64,000 bases of DNA from Megamerina dolium (GCA_963854835.1 OY978525.1:66694407-66758406), one strand, 5' to 3'; positions 33,777-46,685 are shown, counted from the stretch's first letter. Translations and numbers: made by a program. The notes: generated from the sequence alone by a model not told the origin.

Positions 33777-34038
33777 TATTTAATACAGCGAACAATTAAA
33801 AAGGCTTCACTTACGACGATTCGTTTCTCTTATGTAGCCTCTGCTGCTGTTCTCACAAATATTTGAATTAGCACCGGTCGGCACCGTTATTCGTGCTTAT
33901 ACAATTTCTGCAAATGTAATATTCAACAAAATTTTAATTGTTATCGCTGAGTGTTCGCTTAGAAATTGATATGATTTAATTCTTTCGCTAATTTAACCAA
34001 CCTCCAATGAAGTATTCTATACAACTTTAGGACCAATG

Positions 34039-34056
34039 ACCCTGGTTTCGGCACCA
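34039..34056 (-). promoter_or_regulatory. Primer-binding site of Bel-Pao D
   Basis: On the minus strand TGGTGCCGAAACCAGGGT follows the LTR end (...CTAACATTT). It is a third primer class in this window. Confidence 0.7.
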
Positions 34057-34059
34057 AAA

Positions 34060-34258
34060 TGTTAGTACACAATAGTTTTTGTACCCTTGCGAATTTAACT
34101 CAACAACTAAATCAACCAAACGACTTTTTTTCTTCATCAATGCTAAGCGAACACTGTCTCTCAATTTTATTAAATTCAGTTTAGAAGTAACAGTAAGATA
34201 TATGTACATACATATATATCGATATGTGTAATGTATAAGTACATATTTATAATCACAT
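34060..34258 (-). repeat. 5' LTR of Bel-Pao D (inner part)
   Basis: On the plus strand this begins TGTTAGTACACAATAG, i.e. the LTR ends ...CTAACA on the minus strand. The outer end is lost in the (TA)n array to the right. Confidence 0.55.
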
Positions 34259-34266
34259 AAAATATA

Positions 34267-34322
<56 letters not shown>

Positions 34323-34328
34323 TATATA

Positions 34329-34425
<97 letters not shown>

Positions 34426-34450
34426 CTATATATATATATATATATATAAA

Positions 34451-34494
<44 letters not shown>
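34259..34494. repeat. (TA)n array with AAATCTA interruptions
   Basis: About 235 bp of TA. The interruption AAATCTA recurs several times, giving a higher-order repeat. Confidence 0.9.
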
Positions 34495-34495
<1 letters not shown>

Positions 34496-34586
34496 AACAT
34501 CTCTGTATTTTTTGAGATTAATATATTCTATATATTTTGAAACCAATGTACTTTATTATATGTTGTAATTATGTTGTAATACCCAT

Positions 34587-35415
34587 ACAAGGTGAAACAA
34601 TTATGTATTAAGACTCGAACCATATCTTAGCTACCAAGCGCGCCATCTATGTGTGAGCGTTTTGAAGCTTCAACCTTCCTCTACTAACTGTCAAAATTTC
34701 ATGGCATTTGGTTGACATTTAATGTTTATTGACATTCATTTTACAAAACACGTGTTCGTTTGATGTTGAAATTTAATAAAAAATTAATGAGAGTCAGTCA
34801 TTCTAGAGACATAGTTGCAGCTGAAGAAAATGATCTAAACTTCCTGAAAGCAATTGTTACGGGTGATGAGACATGGTGTTTCCTATACGATCAGAAACCA
34901 AAGGACAAAGTGCGGAATTGAAATCAAAAAACTCACCACAAGCCAAAAAGAAACACGAAAGTTCCATCAAAAATCAAAACAATGCTCATCACATTCTTCG
35001 ATAGCAAAGAAATTATCCACAAAGAATTTGTTCCAACTGGTCAAACAGTTACTTCCGCATATTACCTCGAAGTTTTGAAGCGTTTAGTGTCCAGAATCCG
35101 TCGTGTTCGACCAGAATACTGCGATCCAAAAACTTGGTCTCTGTTGCACGATAATGCACCGAGTCACACAGCACTCATTGTTCGTCCATTTTTGGCTCGG
35201 AATCAGGTCTGTGTGTTGAATCACCCGACGTATTCACCTGATTTGGCACCGTGCGACTTCTTTTTCTTTCCAAAACAGAAGCTGAAGTTGAAAAGATGCT
35301 TTTTTGATGACATTCAGACCATTTGTATCACTATTAAATCGATGTAACAAGTGTATTGAATCAGGATGAGAATATTTCGAATAAATACAAGGTGCGACAA
35401 TTATGTATTAAGACT
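34587..35415 (+). mobile_element. Mariner (DD34D) remnant with directly repeated ends
   Basis: Transposase pieces in the order GDETWCFLYDQKPKD (around 34862) and KIKTMLITFFDSKEIIHKEFVP (34972 on). HDNAPSHTA and YSPDLAPCDFF (about 35240) give the second and third catalytic Asp. Stops and frame changes occur and the N-terminus is deleted. The block CAAGGTG...ACAATTATGTATT lies at both ends (34587-34615 and 35387-35415) in the same orientation, not inverted. Confidence 0.75.
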
Positions 35416-35879
35416 GCTTCTAGAAAACACAATTAAAACATGATATCTCCTAATTTTTCGGTATATTTTCTTTTTTGTTAGTTGCATATTCAATATAGAT
35501 AGGTGTAACAAAATCAAAATAAATTGTAAACAATTTACTTACTTCAGCTATTGGCTGTATCCAAAATGAAGAATTTTATGGATTGGTATGGCTTATGGTA
35601 AATATGCTTGATTGCTTCTTTCTTGCTTTCTTCTTTTCTCTGAATATAAATACATTAAATAAAATCTTATAAAACTTACTAATTTGATCCCTTTAATGTA
35701 AAATTTAAACAAACTTATTGACAGTTCAATATTTGTTCAGACATTGTCAACATTATTAACCGTCTGGTTGACCACAAGATTTTGAATGTATATTTTTTAA
35801 TTTTTGAAAGCAAGGCAATGTCCTTTAAATAAATTTTTGATCATTTTAATTGTAGTAACAATTAACAAAAGATTTATAA

Positions 35880-36000
35880 GTAAATGTAATTAACTGTAAT
35901 TTCATTTTTGGTGAAATTTGCAATCGAGTTTTAAATTGACACCATTAAGAGAGTTCTGCAGAGATCGAAACAAATGATAATCTGAAATAGCGAGGTCCAT
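35880..36000 (-). pseudogene. Mariner transposase C-terminal scrap
   Basis: The minus strand encodes [17 protein letters not shown], the block after the last catalytic Asp in mauritiana/mellifera-type mariners. Thirteen bases matching the SINE 5' end (GGGTGCCGTAGC) adjoin it at 36001-36012. Confidence 0.6.
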
Positions 36001-36015
36001 GCTACGGCACCCACC

Positions 36016-36295
<280 letters not shown>

Positions 36296-36590
36296 AGCCC
36301 CGAAGGGTTAATTGGCCGAGCTTCTCTTCCATTGCGTGCATTGCGTGTTAAATTTTGAACAGTATTAGAAGCGACCTACTTCTTTTCGCCGATTATGAAC
36401 GGCAGAACTCTTGTGACATCAGTTTTTCTGAGCTTTGTCACAAAGTTCTTTTAGACGCTTGCCGAAAGGTGCGTACCAATTTAAAGAAAAATCTTCTCAA
36501 TATTAAATTTGATATGCATCAACCGGGGATTGAACCACGATCTACAGATCAAAAGGCCAACACACTAACCGCTGAGCTACGGCACCCATA
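36296..36590 (-). mobile_element. tRNA-headed SINE, type A
   Basis: On the minus strand it has GGGTGCCGTAGCTCAG, box B GGTTCAATCCCCGG, the shared body and a tail into (TA)n. It is missing about 60 bases of the body compared with 16491-16845. Confidence 0.85.
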
Positions 36591-36594
36591 TATA

Positions 36595-37852
<1,258 letters not shown>

Positions 37853-38152
37853 TTTATTGTTGAACCCAACCCTGTATCATTAAGAATAATGTATATATTT
37901 GAAATATATTTTAAGATTTAGTTGGCGACGGTGTTCTCTTTTGACTTTTTATATACTTATATGTATAACTTGAATGCCTTTTACGTTTATAAACCCGATC
38001 GACCAGAAGAAAACACCGTTGCGGTAAGAATATGAAATTATTGGAAATATATAAGCATGTTTTATAATAAGCCCACCAAAACAAAATTATTTTATGATGA
38101 GCTACAATTGGTAAACAAACGAGTAAATACACCCATACAGTCTACAATCACA

Positions 38153-38412
38153 CCTAAGGTTAGGTAAGGTTAGTGGCTACCCTCTCTCTGAGAGAACACA
38201 CTTAGGCCAAAAAGTCCAATTGTAATACTACCGAGATTCTCTTCCAATGCTGTTGTGCGTGTTAAATTTTGGACAGTATTAGAAGGGACCTACTTGTTGA
38301 ACCGCGGAACCTTTGTGACATCACTTTTTCTGAAATTTGTCACAGGGTTCTTTTAAAAACTCTTCCATGGGAAGTTGTTACACCCGAAAGAAGTGCCAAT
38401 TGTTTGCCGACA
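38153..38412 (-). mobile_element. tRNA-headed SINE, type B tail, head missing
   Basis: Shares the SINE body (GGACAGTATTAGAAGGGACC, TGTGACATCACTTTTTCTGA on the plus strand). Its tail is the GGCCTAAGTG...CTCTCAGAGAGAGGG type, ending in TAACC-like repeats as at 46301-46676. The tRNA part is absent. Confidence 0.8.
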
Positions 38413-39630
38413 ATTATATTTCTATGCTCTAAGTATTGAGGGATGCCAGAGGTTGTTACGAAGATGCAAAATTTTTCCTATACGTCGCTCACGAACAGCT
38501 TTTTGTCATGGAAAATCAATGCCAATAAAACAGTTTCCGGGTGACAAAAAAAAAAGGAATTGTTTTGTGCGACATTATTAACAATTACTTTAAGACTTTG
38601 TAGTATATATTGTGTTGAACGAATTATTTGACACAAAAGGGAACTGCCATTTATATTTGCAGAAATAACAAAATTCAAATTTAGGCTGAGTATCGAGCTC
38701 TTCAAAAAGGCAGATTTCCATACAAAAGCTTGTGAAAAGTTTACTTGTGTTACTTTCTAATCTGTTTCCAGTTCAGCTTAAGAAAATAATAGATTTTATG
38801 CCGATTTGCAGACTGCAAATGCAACATTGCTTTAAGATTCAAGCAACCCCATATTTACGAACACCAATAAATTTAAGAAAGTTATTTCTGAAATAATTTG
38901 TAATATTGCAATAATAAGTATTTTGCAAATTTAGTTACATGGTCAAATAATAGGAAAATTAATAAATAATACACATTTTTTTTAGGTTCCAAGCAAGTCC
39001 AAGCTATGGTTGTATCGAAAAATAATCTTTATTGTATGGGCTCTTAGAAAATAGCATTTTTTGCAATTTTTGCTAGTTGACGATGTAGATCAATCAGATG
39101 ATAATGCAACAGTTGATGACGATGATAATGAAGATGATTATGATGTTTTAACATATCTTCAATTAATTATTGTGTAATATATTATTTATAATGAAGTAAT
39201 TTTGGAAATTCGGTAATCATACAAATAATTCCTAACGAAAAAACAAACTTTGTGGTGTGAAGTCACCTATTGAACACTGGATCGTTTCCCATACGATACA
39301 ATAATAAATACTGCTTTTGTTGTAAAAAATACTCGATGTGCTTTTTTAAATAATAAAAATAATATTCTTAATAAAAATTGTCTATGAGAACAATTGATAC
39401 ACTTTAGAAGGTCTAACAGCGTCAGTTTATTTGATGACAGTTATGAGGGTATCCTGCCCCTCATAAGTTCGGTTATGTGTTATGTGATACTTTAATCTGC
39501 ACAATAGATCAAGTCTGGTCGCAGTGCATAAGGGCCTGTTAATAATAATAATAATAATAATATATGCTATAATGAAATTTGGTACAAATACTAATTCTGT
39601 CAATCAGTCTACCAAAATTCAGCTTTATAA
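38413..39630. other. AT-rich intergenic DNA
   Basis: No gene or element recognised. An acidic low-complexity stretch (GATGATAATG repeats, 39075-39150) and a short (AAT)n run at 39540-39560 are present. Confidence 0.5.
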
Positions 39631-39639
39631 CTTAAACCG

Positions 39640-40310
39640 TTTAATTGATTTAGGCCATTCTGCCCCAAAAGTTTTTGCCGAAATATATTTTTGTTCTTCA
39701 AAACATATACCTTTCACTCAATACACCTCTTCCAGTGGTTTTCAAATTCGACAATTTTATCAGAAGAAGAGAATTTCGCAAAATAGGCGTTTGTTTCAAT
39801 AATGACCTCTTCGGTTGAGCCAAATACTTTTCTTGAACCCATATTTTCAGATTTGGGAACAAAAAATAGTAGCACGTTAACAAATCGTTATTCAGAAGAT
39901 TAGCCACTGAAATGATTGTGCGCAGGTACATTGTGTTGGTGAAAAATAACTAATAATGAAGCCGTTTTACTTTGATTCATTCAAATTGTCCAATAAATAT
40001 GAATTATATAATATTATCCTGTTATTGTTTTCCCTTTTTCAAGACAGGGGATTAATATTATAACTTGTGTAGCGCAAAAACCGTAGCTAAATAATTTCTA
40101 GCAGGATGTGTTTTTATCCGTTTTGGTGGACTTTCACCAAATCCAATAAATTGTTTTTATTGTTCATTTGTTTCTGGTGTGTAGTGAAGGATCCAAGATT
40201 CATCAACAGTTATGACGAATTGTTCTGAAAATCTCCAAACATGGGACAAAATCGTCAACTCGTTGTTATTTTTGATCAATTGTTAGACAACTCAGCACCG
40301 ATTTTGTAAT
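39640..40310 (-). pseudogene. Mariner transposase relic, heavily decayed
   Basis: From right to left in shifting frames: QFVITVDESWILHYTPETNEQ-like residues (around 40170-40230), KRIKTHPARN, and near 39700-39850 EEVIIETNAYFAK and a block resembling the mariner end HWKRCIE. The order matches a mariner transposase with many stops. Confidence 0.55.
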
Positions 40311-41110
40311 TAACTTATTATTTGTAAGAGTTCATGTAAAGCGTCTAGCGCACAGTCTAGTACAGTCGCTACCCACCCAAAAGGAAAAGGCGCAAATGTC
40401 TAACATTTAATTGACAGATTACCTTGAAGTAAAGAAAAGCACGGTGGGCCAGTGTAATTACACTTTATTTGAGTAGGGCCCCATGCTTTTCTTTAACATT
40501 TGCGAGACAATGGATATTTATATGACGTGAAAGTATTCGAACGGATTTTAAAATTTATTTTTCGATTATACTTGGAATTCAAGTTTTTATTTTCTATTTT
40601 TGGAAACTATTTAATTTTTTTTTTTACTTTTTAGTACAATTTAATTTTTTTGTAAATTCGTTTAAGTTACAGAAAAGCATTTAAAAAAAAATTTTTTGTT
40701 GTATATCAAAATAGAAATAGTTTGAAGTCGACAACTGCACCAAATGTCGACGTGTTGCAATGTCACAGTATTGCACATGCTTCCACATAAGAAACCCATG
40801 TTATTTAAGTGTTGACAATTGATGCAATGTTGCAGCCGCAGTCAACCTGTTTACCTGATTTTTACCTTAATCATTAGGATTGTTCGCTTACATTGCTATA
40901 ACTTTCCCACAAAAATATACACAAATTATACAGAAGTAAGTAATTGACAGCTCGAATTTTTTTTCTATGGGTGATCTATTATGTTCTGTGAGCACCACTG
41001 CATTAGTATGTGTTGTTGAAAGCAATAAAACAGGGGATTCTCATTTAATTTTTTGCTTGGACCTGAAGGCTTGTGTCGTTTAGACATTCTTTGGGTTGGT
41101 TGTTGTAGAC
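40311..41110. other. AT-rich DNA with an imperfect long hairpin
   Basis: No coding signal. An inverted repeat pairs CGCAAATGT (about 40391) with ACATTTGCG (about 40496), and TAAAGAAAAGCACGG with CCATGCTTTTCTTTA (about 40430-40496). GTGTAATTACAC lies in the loop. Confidence 0.5.
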
Positions 41111-41116
41111 ATCAGA

Positions 41117-42060
41117 ATGGCATCGCGAAATTTACTTTCTCTAAAAGAAAAAGTTGAAATTATTAACGTACAGTGCGTGAACTAGCGAAAAGGTAAAGTG
41201 TTATTATTGGGCTAATAACTTGTTGACCATGAATATTTCCCAAGATTTAATATTCGAAAAACGCAAGCTGCAGACATTTGCAAAAATAAAGACACCGTCA
41301 AAGCTAAATGGAAATCAGGTATTATTGTTCATCAAAAGACAAATTGTGTAAAAACACAAGGCTCTCAAGTTGACAAATTGTGCTACGATTAGTTCGGAAG
41401 TAGCAAGGAGTAAGGTTATTCCTATTTTTGAACTAATAATAAAAGCCAAGGTAAAAGAAATAGCTAAACAAATGAAATAATCAGAATCGGCATCGAACGG
41501 ATGGTTAAAGAAATGGCGTAAACTACACAATATTACATTCAAGTGTATAGCTTCCTTCTATGCCTTGTGGTTACAAACCAGCAGATATTTATGTCGCATA
41601 CGAGGGCGGCCTCTTTCTTCGTGCACTGCCTGATAAAACATTAGCCTTAAAATCTGAAAAATGTATAGGTGCTAAACTATCTAAAGAAAGGCTTACGATT
41701 TGGTTTTGTGTTAATATGGCCAGGGAAAAAGATAATCATGGGCAAATCGGTCCATCCTCGCGCTTTCAAAAACATCCCGATAAAAGATTTACCGGCTATT
41801 TGGAAACCCAACAAAAAAGGGTTGTAGCAATTAGATAGGAAAATAAGATGCCAAAAAAGGAAAATTCTTTTACTTTTGGATAATGCAGTATCTCATCCTA
41901 GAGAATTAATTTTGACAAATGTGACAATAGTAGTATATAGTAGTAGTAGTAGAAGTAGTAGTAGTATACAAGCTGCATTCTTTTGTAAGCGAGTTGCAAA
42001 AGAAACTCTAAAATTGCACCTAAATAGTTCGCTTCACTGTAAAAACGAACTGTGTTTTTT
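41117..42060 (+). pseudogene. pogo/Tigger-type transposase relic
   Basis: In shifting frames: MASRNLLSLKEKVEIIN (helix-turn-helix start), NIRKTQAADICKNKDTVK, YKPADIYVAYEGGLFLRALPDKTLAL (compare the pogo/CENP-B-like family block with ADETGLF), KERLTIWFCVNM and RKILLLLDNAVSHP. These lie in the correct order for a CENP-B-like DDE protein. Many stops; termini not found. The first acidic motif is altered (YEGGLF). Confidence 0.6.
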
Positions 42061-43200
42061 ATGAGGCATTTAAATACTGTTAAACAGTACTTTATTAACA
42101 GCTGGTTTCACGAAACCAATTTACGTTTACGTTTTTCTATCAGCTGATTTGAGAGTAGCAGACAAAGAGTATAGAATAACAAGAGTAGATGGACAATATT
42201 TCTGCCACGAATTAATCTGTAGGAAATATAGTTGCATGGTACCACTTTAAGTAATTGTGCAATGACCGAATAAATTCAAATCCCGTCTTAAAAAATTGAC
42301 TCTCTCAATGCATTCTATTAATGAGTGAAATGAAACAGAAGTAATTGCAATGGCAAAATATAATATATAGTCTCTGCCTACCTTTGACTACACTCTAGGT
42401 GATGTTTGAATATGAGATATATTTTAAAATATTTTCTATCATTATATAAAATGATTATAACAGGAAGCAAAGATAATCATGGATGTGTAAATTATATTTT
42501 TATATATAGATACTTATGTGTATGGATGGAGATTAGAGGAAATCAGAATGTGTGGATGGAGATCAGAGGAAATTTTAAATGTTTTTTCTTATTGTATGAT
42601 CAAGTGGGTTTTCATCACTTTTCTTGTTAATTAGCCATAAAATCTAGCTTCTAGATGGATCAAATGTATCGGCTCTATTCGTTTCCCCCTTGACATACTT
42701 ACCTACTATCTCTACAAAATTTGGGTTTTTATAAAATTCGATACCTCGACTCCCTGGCCCCGTTCACATTATTTAATTTTTCCAAAATATTTGCGAATCT
42801 AACTTACTCCATATCTCGACCCTTCGAGGGACTGCCGTACAAAATTCCAATTTGTATAAAATACGCTCCCAGCACTCCAATGATGTAAAATATCTAACCG
42901 GCCTTCATTCATTTTGTTAATGCGTTGGCATTATTTCTTCGTAATTTTATTATTCAACACCAACAACAAAATTCGTTGACTCGTACATAACAAAAATTTA
43001 CATTTTCTTACACATTAAGCAGACCGCAATTTGATACTTTTGTGATTTAAAATTAAAAAATAATCGATATTATATATTTTTATAAACAGAATTTTGTATG
43101 TAAAATAAATTATTTATAAACAGAATTTTTGTAAAAACAGAGTAATTAATGTTCAATAAAGGGGTTTGAATTCAGAAGCCAATCAAAATACATTGAATTG
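42061..43200. other. AT-rich DNA, possibly part of the LTR of element E
   Basis: No ORF or element recognised. A 25-bp near-repeat (GTATGGATGGAGATTAGAGGAAAT / GTGTGGATGGAGATCAGAGGAAAT) lies at about 42520 and 42550. Confidence 0.4.
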
Positions 43201-43211
43201 TCATTCGCAGT

Positions 43212-43440
43212 GAATTTCTAGCTCAAGCACTAGAAATTCAAACTGACGTATGGTTCATCGTGAGTTTCTAGTTGAAGTACTGGAAATTCTAAAACATAAT
43301 TTATTCGCCGTGAATTTCCAGTTCAAGTACTGGAAATTCCAAATATTAATTATCGTCGTGAGTTTCCGGTTCAAGTACTGGAAATTCGAGAACAATGTTC
43401 TTGTTTTTTGTCGTGAGTTTCCAGTTCAAGTACTGGAAAT
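43212..43440. repeat. Five tandem hairpin units in a Bel-Pao LTR
   Basis: Five palindromes at 43212, 43262, 43312, 43360 and 43415, period about 50 bp. Each has the form GA(A/G)TTTC(C/T)AGT, loop TCAAG, ACTGGAAATTC. Arms stay paired even where the unit has changed (CTAG...CTAG in unit 1, CCAG...CTGG in 3 and 5). A sixth, looser one (TTTCAG...CTGAAA, 43507-43526) follows the primer-binding site. Confidence 0.85.
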
Positions 43441-43483
43441 ATAATAAACATCAAGAAAATTCTGAACAAAATTCTGAATAAAC

Positions 43484-43640
43484 ATTTTGGTAACCCCGAT
43501 GTGATGTTTCAGTTTAAGTGCTGAAATATCTTTATACAATGGCAAATTTAATGGAGCTTGCTGATCATCAAAAGGTCTGCGAAAAAATTACACGAATAAT
43601 TCGCAACTTTAGAAAGGATTTCTTAGCTTAATTTTACAAT
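43484..43640 (+). pseudogene. Bel-Pao element E: primer-binding site and Gag start
   Basis: The LTR end ...AATAAACA (43483) is followed by TTTTGGTAACCCCGATGTGA, close to the element C primer site. An ATG at 43540 opens MANLMELADHQKVCEKITR, a helical Gag-like start that stops after about 31 codons. The rest of the element is missing. Confidence 0.55.
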
Positions 43641-44300
43641 TTTACTTGATGTTCTTGAATATAGAAATTCTGAAGAATTGACCTACTGAAGAAATTGCAA
43701 AACGTCATCGATATAATATTAGCTTTGTATTTGTTTTTATTTTTACATGCTTTAAATATTACGCATGCATAAATGTTGCTTCTTTTGTTTTCTGTTTTTC
43801 AACAACCATGGCAATGAAATGTATTATAACCATGAGCACGCATTTTTACAAGCACATGATAACTGATCTTAGCCAATAATCATTAAGTTATACATAATAT
43901 GGCAATGATCATTGTATCATTACAACGATTATTATGTTATTGCAGTTTAATATTAATTACAAAATATAATGTGCATAAGGATACAATAATTACTGTAATA
44001 ACGTTATAGTAATACCCATAAAATATAATAATCAATAATAATATAATATTTATATTATAATAATAATATAATAATAACTAGAATGATCTTGTAATTTAGT
44101 GAGCCCAAGCGCACAAATTAGACATATTTTTGCTCACAACAACCCTCTCCCCCTTTAAATAAGAAAAAATTATCAATTTGAAATATTGATAGGTTTTTCT
44201 TTTACAAATTGAATTAACAAATTATTTAGATAACATCTTTTTATTATTAAATCATATATACTGTGTATTCATATTGTGTATCTTAATATTTTAGTGTGTT
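43641..44300. other. AT-rich DNA without recognised features
   Basis: Includes a stretch of ATAAT/AATAT repeats at about 44030-44080. No ORF of note. Confidence 0.5.
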
Positions 44301-44309
44301 TACACCCAA

Positions 44310-45892
44310 TCCACCCTCTTCACAGTCCTCATTACCAATATTAACTTCTCAACCTTGCTCAATAACGCTCAAAATTAAAAAAAAGGACATATTCAAAGCA
44401 ATTTATAAAGATTTAAACCCAAAAAAATCACCGGTAAAATGATAAAAGAGCTACCTCCGGCTTCAGTAATTCATCTGATGCACATTTTCAATGCTATCCT
44501 TCGTATTAAACACTATCCCAAATGCTGGAAAACTTCAAAAATTATTATGATAGCAAAACCAGGAAAAGACCCTACAAAAGTTGCATCGTACAGACCTATC
44601 AGCCTCCTGCCTCTACTTTCTAAAGTATTCGAAAAGCTACTTGTCATGAATATAACTCCATTTATTAATCTCAACCAACTGATTCCTCAACATCAGTTTG
44701 GATTTAGAAAACAGCACGGCACAATAGAACAAGTCCACCGCATTGTAACTCTGATAAGGAACACTTTTGAAGAAAAAAAGTATTGCTCAGCTGTCTTTCT
44801 TGATATCACTCAAGCTTTCGATAAAGTATGGCACGATGGCCTTATTTACAAACTCAAACTATTACTGCCTGCAAATGTCTCCTCATTGCTTAGTAGCTAC
44901 CTCACGAAAAGACAATTTCTCGTACATCACAAGGATTACACAACAAATCCATTGGATATTCACGCTGGCGTTCCTCAAGGAAGCGTTTTGGGTCCCTTAC
45001 TGTATCTCTTATACACTTCAGATATGCCCAACAATAACTATACATTCATATCGACCTTTGCTGATGATACGGCAATATTGTGCTCTCGCTCTAACCCCAT
45101 AGAAGCTACTAAACTCCTGCAGACTCATGTCGATTCTCTCGAAATCTGGCTAGCAAAATGGCGTATAAAAGTCAATGAATCAAAGAGCGTACATGTAACC
45201 TTCACGCTAAGGCCAGATACATGTCCCCTACTTAAAATTAATGGCCAATCAGTTCCACAATGTTCCTCAACAAAGTACTTGGGTATTCACCTCGACAGAA
45301 GGCTGACATGGAAAAATCACATAGAGGCAAAGAAAACTCAGATCAAGCTTAAAATGAATCAGTTATGGTGGCTGTTACACAAAAGATCAAAGTTGAATCT
45401 TGAATACAAAGTGCTATTATATAAAGCAATCCTGAAACCAATCTGGACTTATGGTATTCAGTTTTGGGGCACCGCATCTCCCTCTAATATTGAAAAATTG
45501 CAGCGAATACAATCCAAGTGTCTGCGAATTTTTGTAAACGCGCCTTGGTATATGAGGAACGTTAACATCCATCGAAATTTAAATGTATCCACAATTTCTG
45601 AGGAAGTTGCAATGTCCTGCAGAAGCTACATTAAAAAATTACACAATCATCCGAATCCCCTTGCTAGGCAATTGTTGCTGAGCAAGGGGCATCGTCGATT
45701 AAAAAGAAAAGACACACTGAATATGCTGTAAAATTGCTACATCTCGCGACTCACCAAATTGTGATGGAACGTAGGAGATATCACATAGTTTTATTTAGTT
45801 TGTAAGATTTGAATACTTATTGTTAGTTTCTTGTATTTAAGAAAGATTCAATAAAAAAAAAATAAGCTAACAAAAAAAAAAAAAAAAAAAAA
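44310..45892 (+). mobile_element. Jockey-clade LINE, 5'-truncated, with poly(A) tail
   Basis: Begins inside ORF2 before the RT domain. It ends with AATAAA near 45851 and an A-run at 45873-45891. 5' truncation and poly(A) are the normal marks of target-primed insertion. Confidence 0.8.
44439..45731 (+). CDS. Jockey-type reverse transcriptase, partial
   Basis: An uninterrupted frame of 430 codons covers the RT fingers and palm (YRPISLLPLLSKVFEKLL, QFGFRKQHGTIEQ, FLDITQAFDKVWH, GVPQGSVLGPLLY, catalytic FADD at 207-210, STKYLGIHLDRRLTW). It also covers the thumb and C-terminal block (KPIWTYGIQFWG, IQSKCLRI, NPLARQLL). The endonuclease and ORF1 are absent because of 5' truncation, so it is not autonomous. 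The open frame implies recent insertion. The ATG at 44439 is internal to the original ORF2, not its true start. Confidence 0.85.
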   Translation: MIKELPPASVIHLMHIFNAILRIKHYPKCWKTSKIIMIAKPGKDPTKVASYRPISLLPLLSKVFEKLLVMNITPFINLNQLIPQHQFGFRKQHGTIEQVHRIVTLIRNTFEEKKYCSAVFLDITQAFDKVWHDGLIYKLKLLLPANVSSLLSSYLTKRQFLVHHKDYTTNPLDIHAGVPQGSVLGPLLYLLYTSDMPNNNYTFISTFADDTAILCSRSNPIEATKLLQTHVDSLEIWLAKWRIKVNESKSVHVTFTLRPDTCPLLKINGQSVPQCSSTKYLGIHLDRRLTWKNHIEAKKTQIKLKMNQLWWLLHKRSKLNLEYKVLLYKAILKPIWTYGIQFWGTASPSNIEKLQRIQSKCLRIFVNAPWYMRNVNIHRNLNVSTISEEVAMSCRSYIKKLHNHPNPLARQLLLSKGHRRLKRKDTLNML

Positions 45893-46291
45893 TATTTTAT
45901 ACGTAATTAGCTGCTACTGGCAATCTACTTTGGATGCTGATTTTTTGGTTCTCTAATTAGATGAATTTAGTTTCGTTGACTCCGTTTTAATGTGTCGAGG
46001 AGGATTTATTTGGAATGTGGAATGTAGTACGGTGTACTGCAGTCTTTCATCTTTGTGGCGTTGACCATTGTTTCAATCGGATGAGTTGCAGGACTAATTT
46101 TTCCTCTTTCTTCGGTGCTACTGTTGTATAATAAGTAGATTTCTTGCTCATTGTGATATACCGTGGTATCCAATGTCTGAACAGTTATTACATTACTCCT
46201 TTGTAGCACCAGCGTTGTTGAAGTGATATCGTGTCTTTTTTTTTTGTACATATAATCGTTTCTGCTGCTATTTCTTTTATATTGGTGTGAC
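45893..46291 (-). other. Unassigned sequence with a short minus-strand ORF
   Basis: The minus strand encodes about 90 residues (SNVITVQTLDTTVYHN, TEERGKISPATHPIETMVN). It could be a retroelement 3' ORF scrap, but I do not recognise it with confidence. Confidence 0.3.
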
Positions 46292-46300
46292 TGACGATTT

Positions 46301-46676
46301 TTTAGTGGGTGCCGTAGCTCAGTGGTTAGTGCGTTGGCCTTCTGATCTGTAGATCGTGGGTTCAATCCCCGGCTGAAGCATAACAAAATTTAATATCGAA
46401 ACGATTTTTCTTTCAAACGGTACCCACTTTTTACGGCAGTAACAATTTGCCAAAAATGCTTCTTAATAGAGCTCTGTGACAAATTAAGTTAAATTGATGT
46501 CACAAGGGTTCTGCCGTTATGAATCGGCTAATACAAGTAGGTCCCTTCTAATGCTGTCCAAATTTAACACGCACAACAGTATTAGAAGAGAAGCTCGGTG
46601 TTATCACAATGGGCCTTTCTGGCCTAAGTGAGTCCTCTCAGAGAGAGGGGAGCCACATAACCTAACTTAACCTAAT
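46301..46676 (+). mobile_element. tRNA-headed SINE, type B tail, full length
   Basis: 376 bp flanked by TGACGATTT at 46292-46300 and 46677-46685. Box A TAGCTCAGTGG is at 46315-46325 and box B GGTTCAATCC at 46359-46368. The tail is GGCCTAAGTGAGTCC...GAGAGAGGGGAGCCAC, ending ATAACCTAACTTAACCTAA. Confidence 0.92.
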
Positions 46677-46685
46677 TGACGATTT

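Noticed and set aside
39065..39175. Acidic Asp-rich coding stretch
   Set aside because: Short, low-complexity GAT repeats without flanking coding sequence or splice signals.
43212..43440. CRISPR-like array
   Set aside because: Spacing is regular, but spacers are similar and short, the genome is eukaryotic, and the units sit in an LTR.
43250..43444. 64-residue ORF with a repeated motif
   Set aside because: The repetition comes from the DNA hairpin array; no evidence that it is translated.
45893..46291. Possible env-like fragment on the minus strand
   Set aside because: No recognisable cleavage site, membrane segment or family motif; left as unassigned.
46305..46380. tRNA gene
   Set aside because: Boxes A and B are present, but it is the head of a SINE with a long body and target duplications, and similar copies recur.
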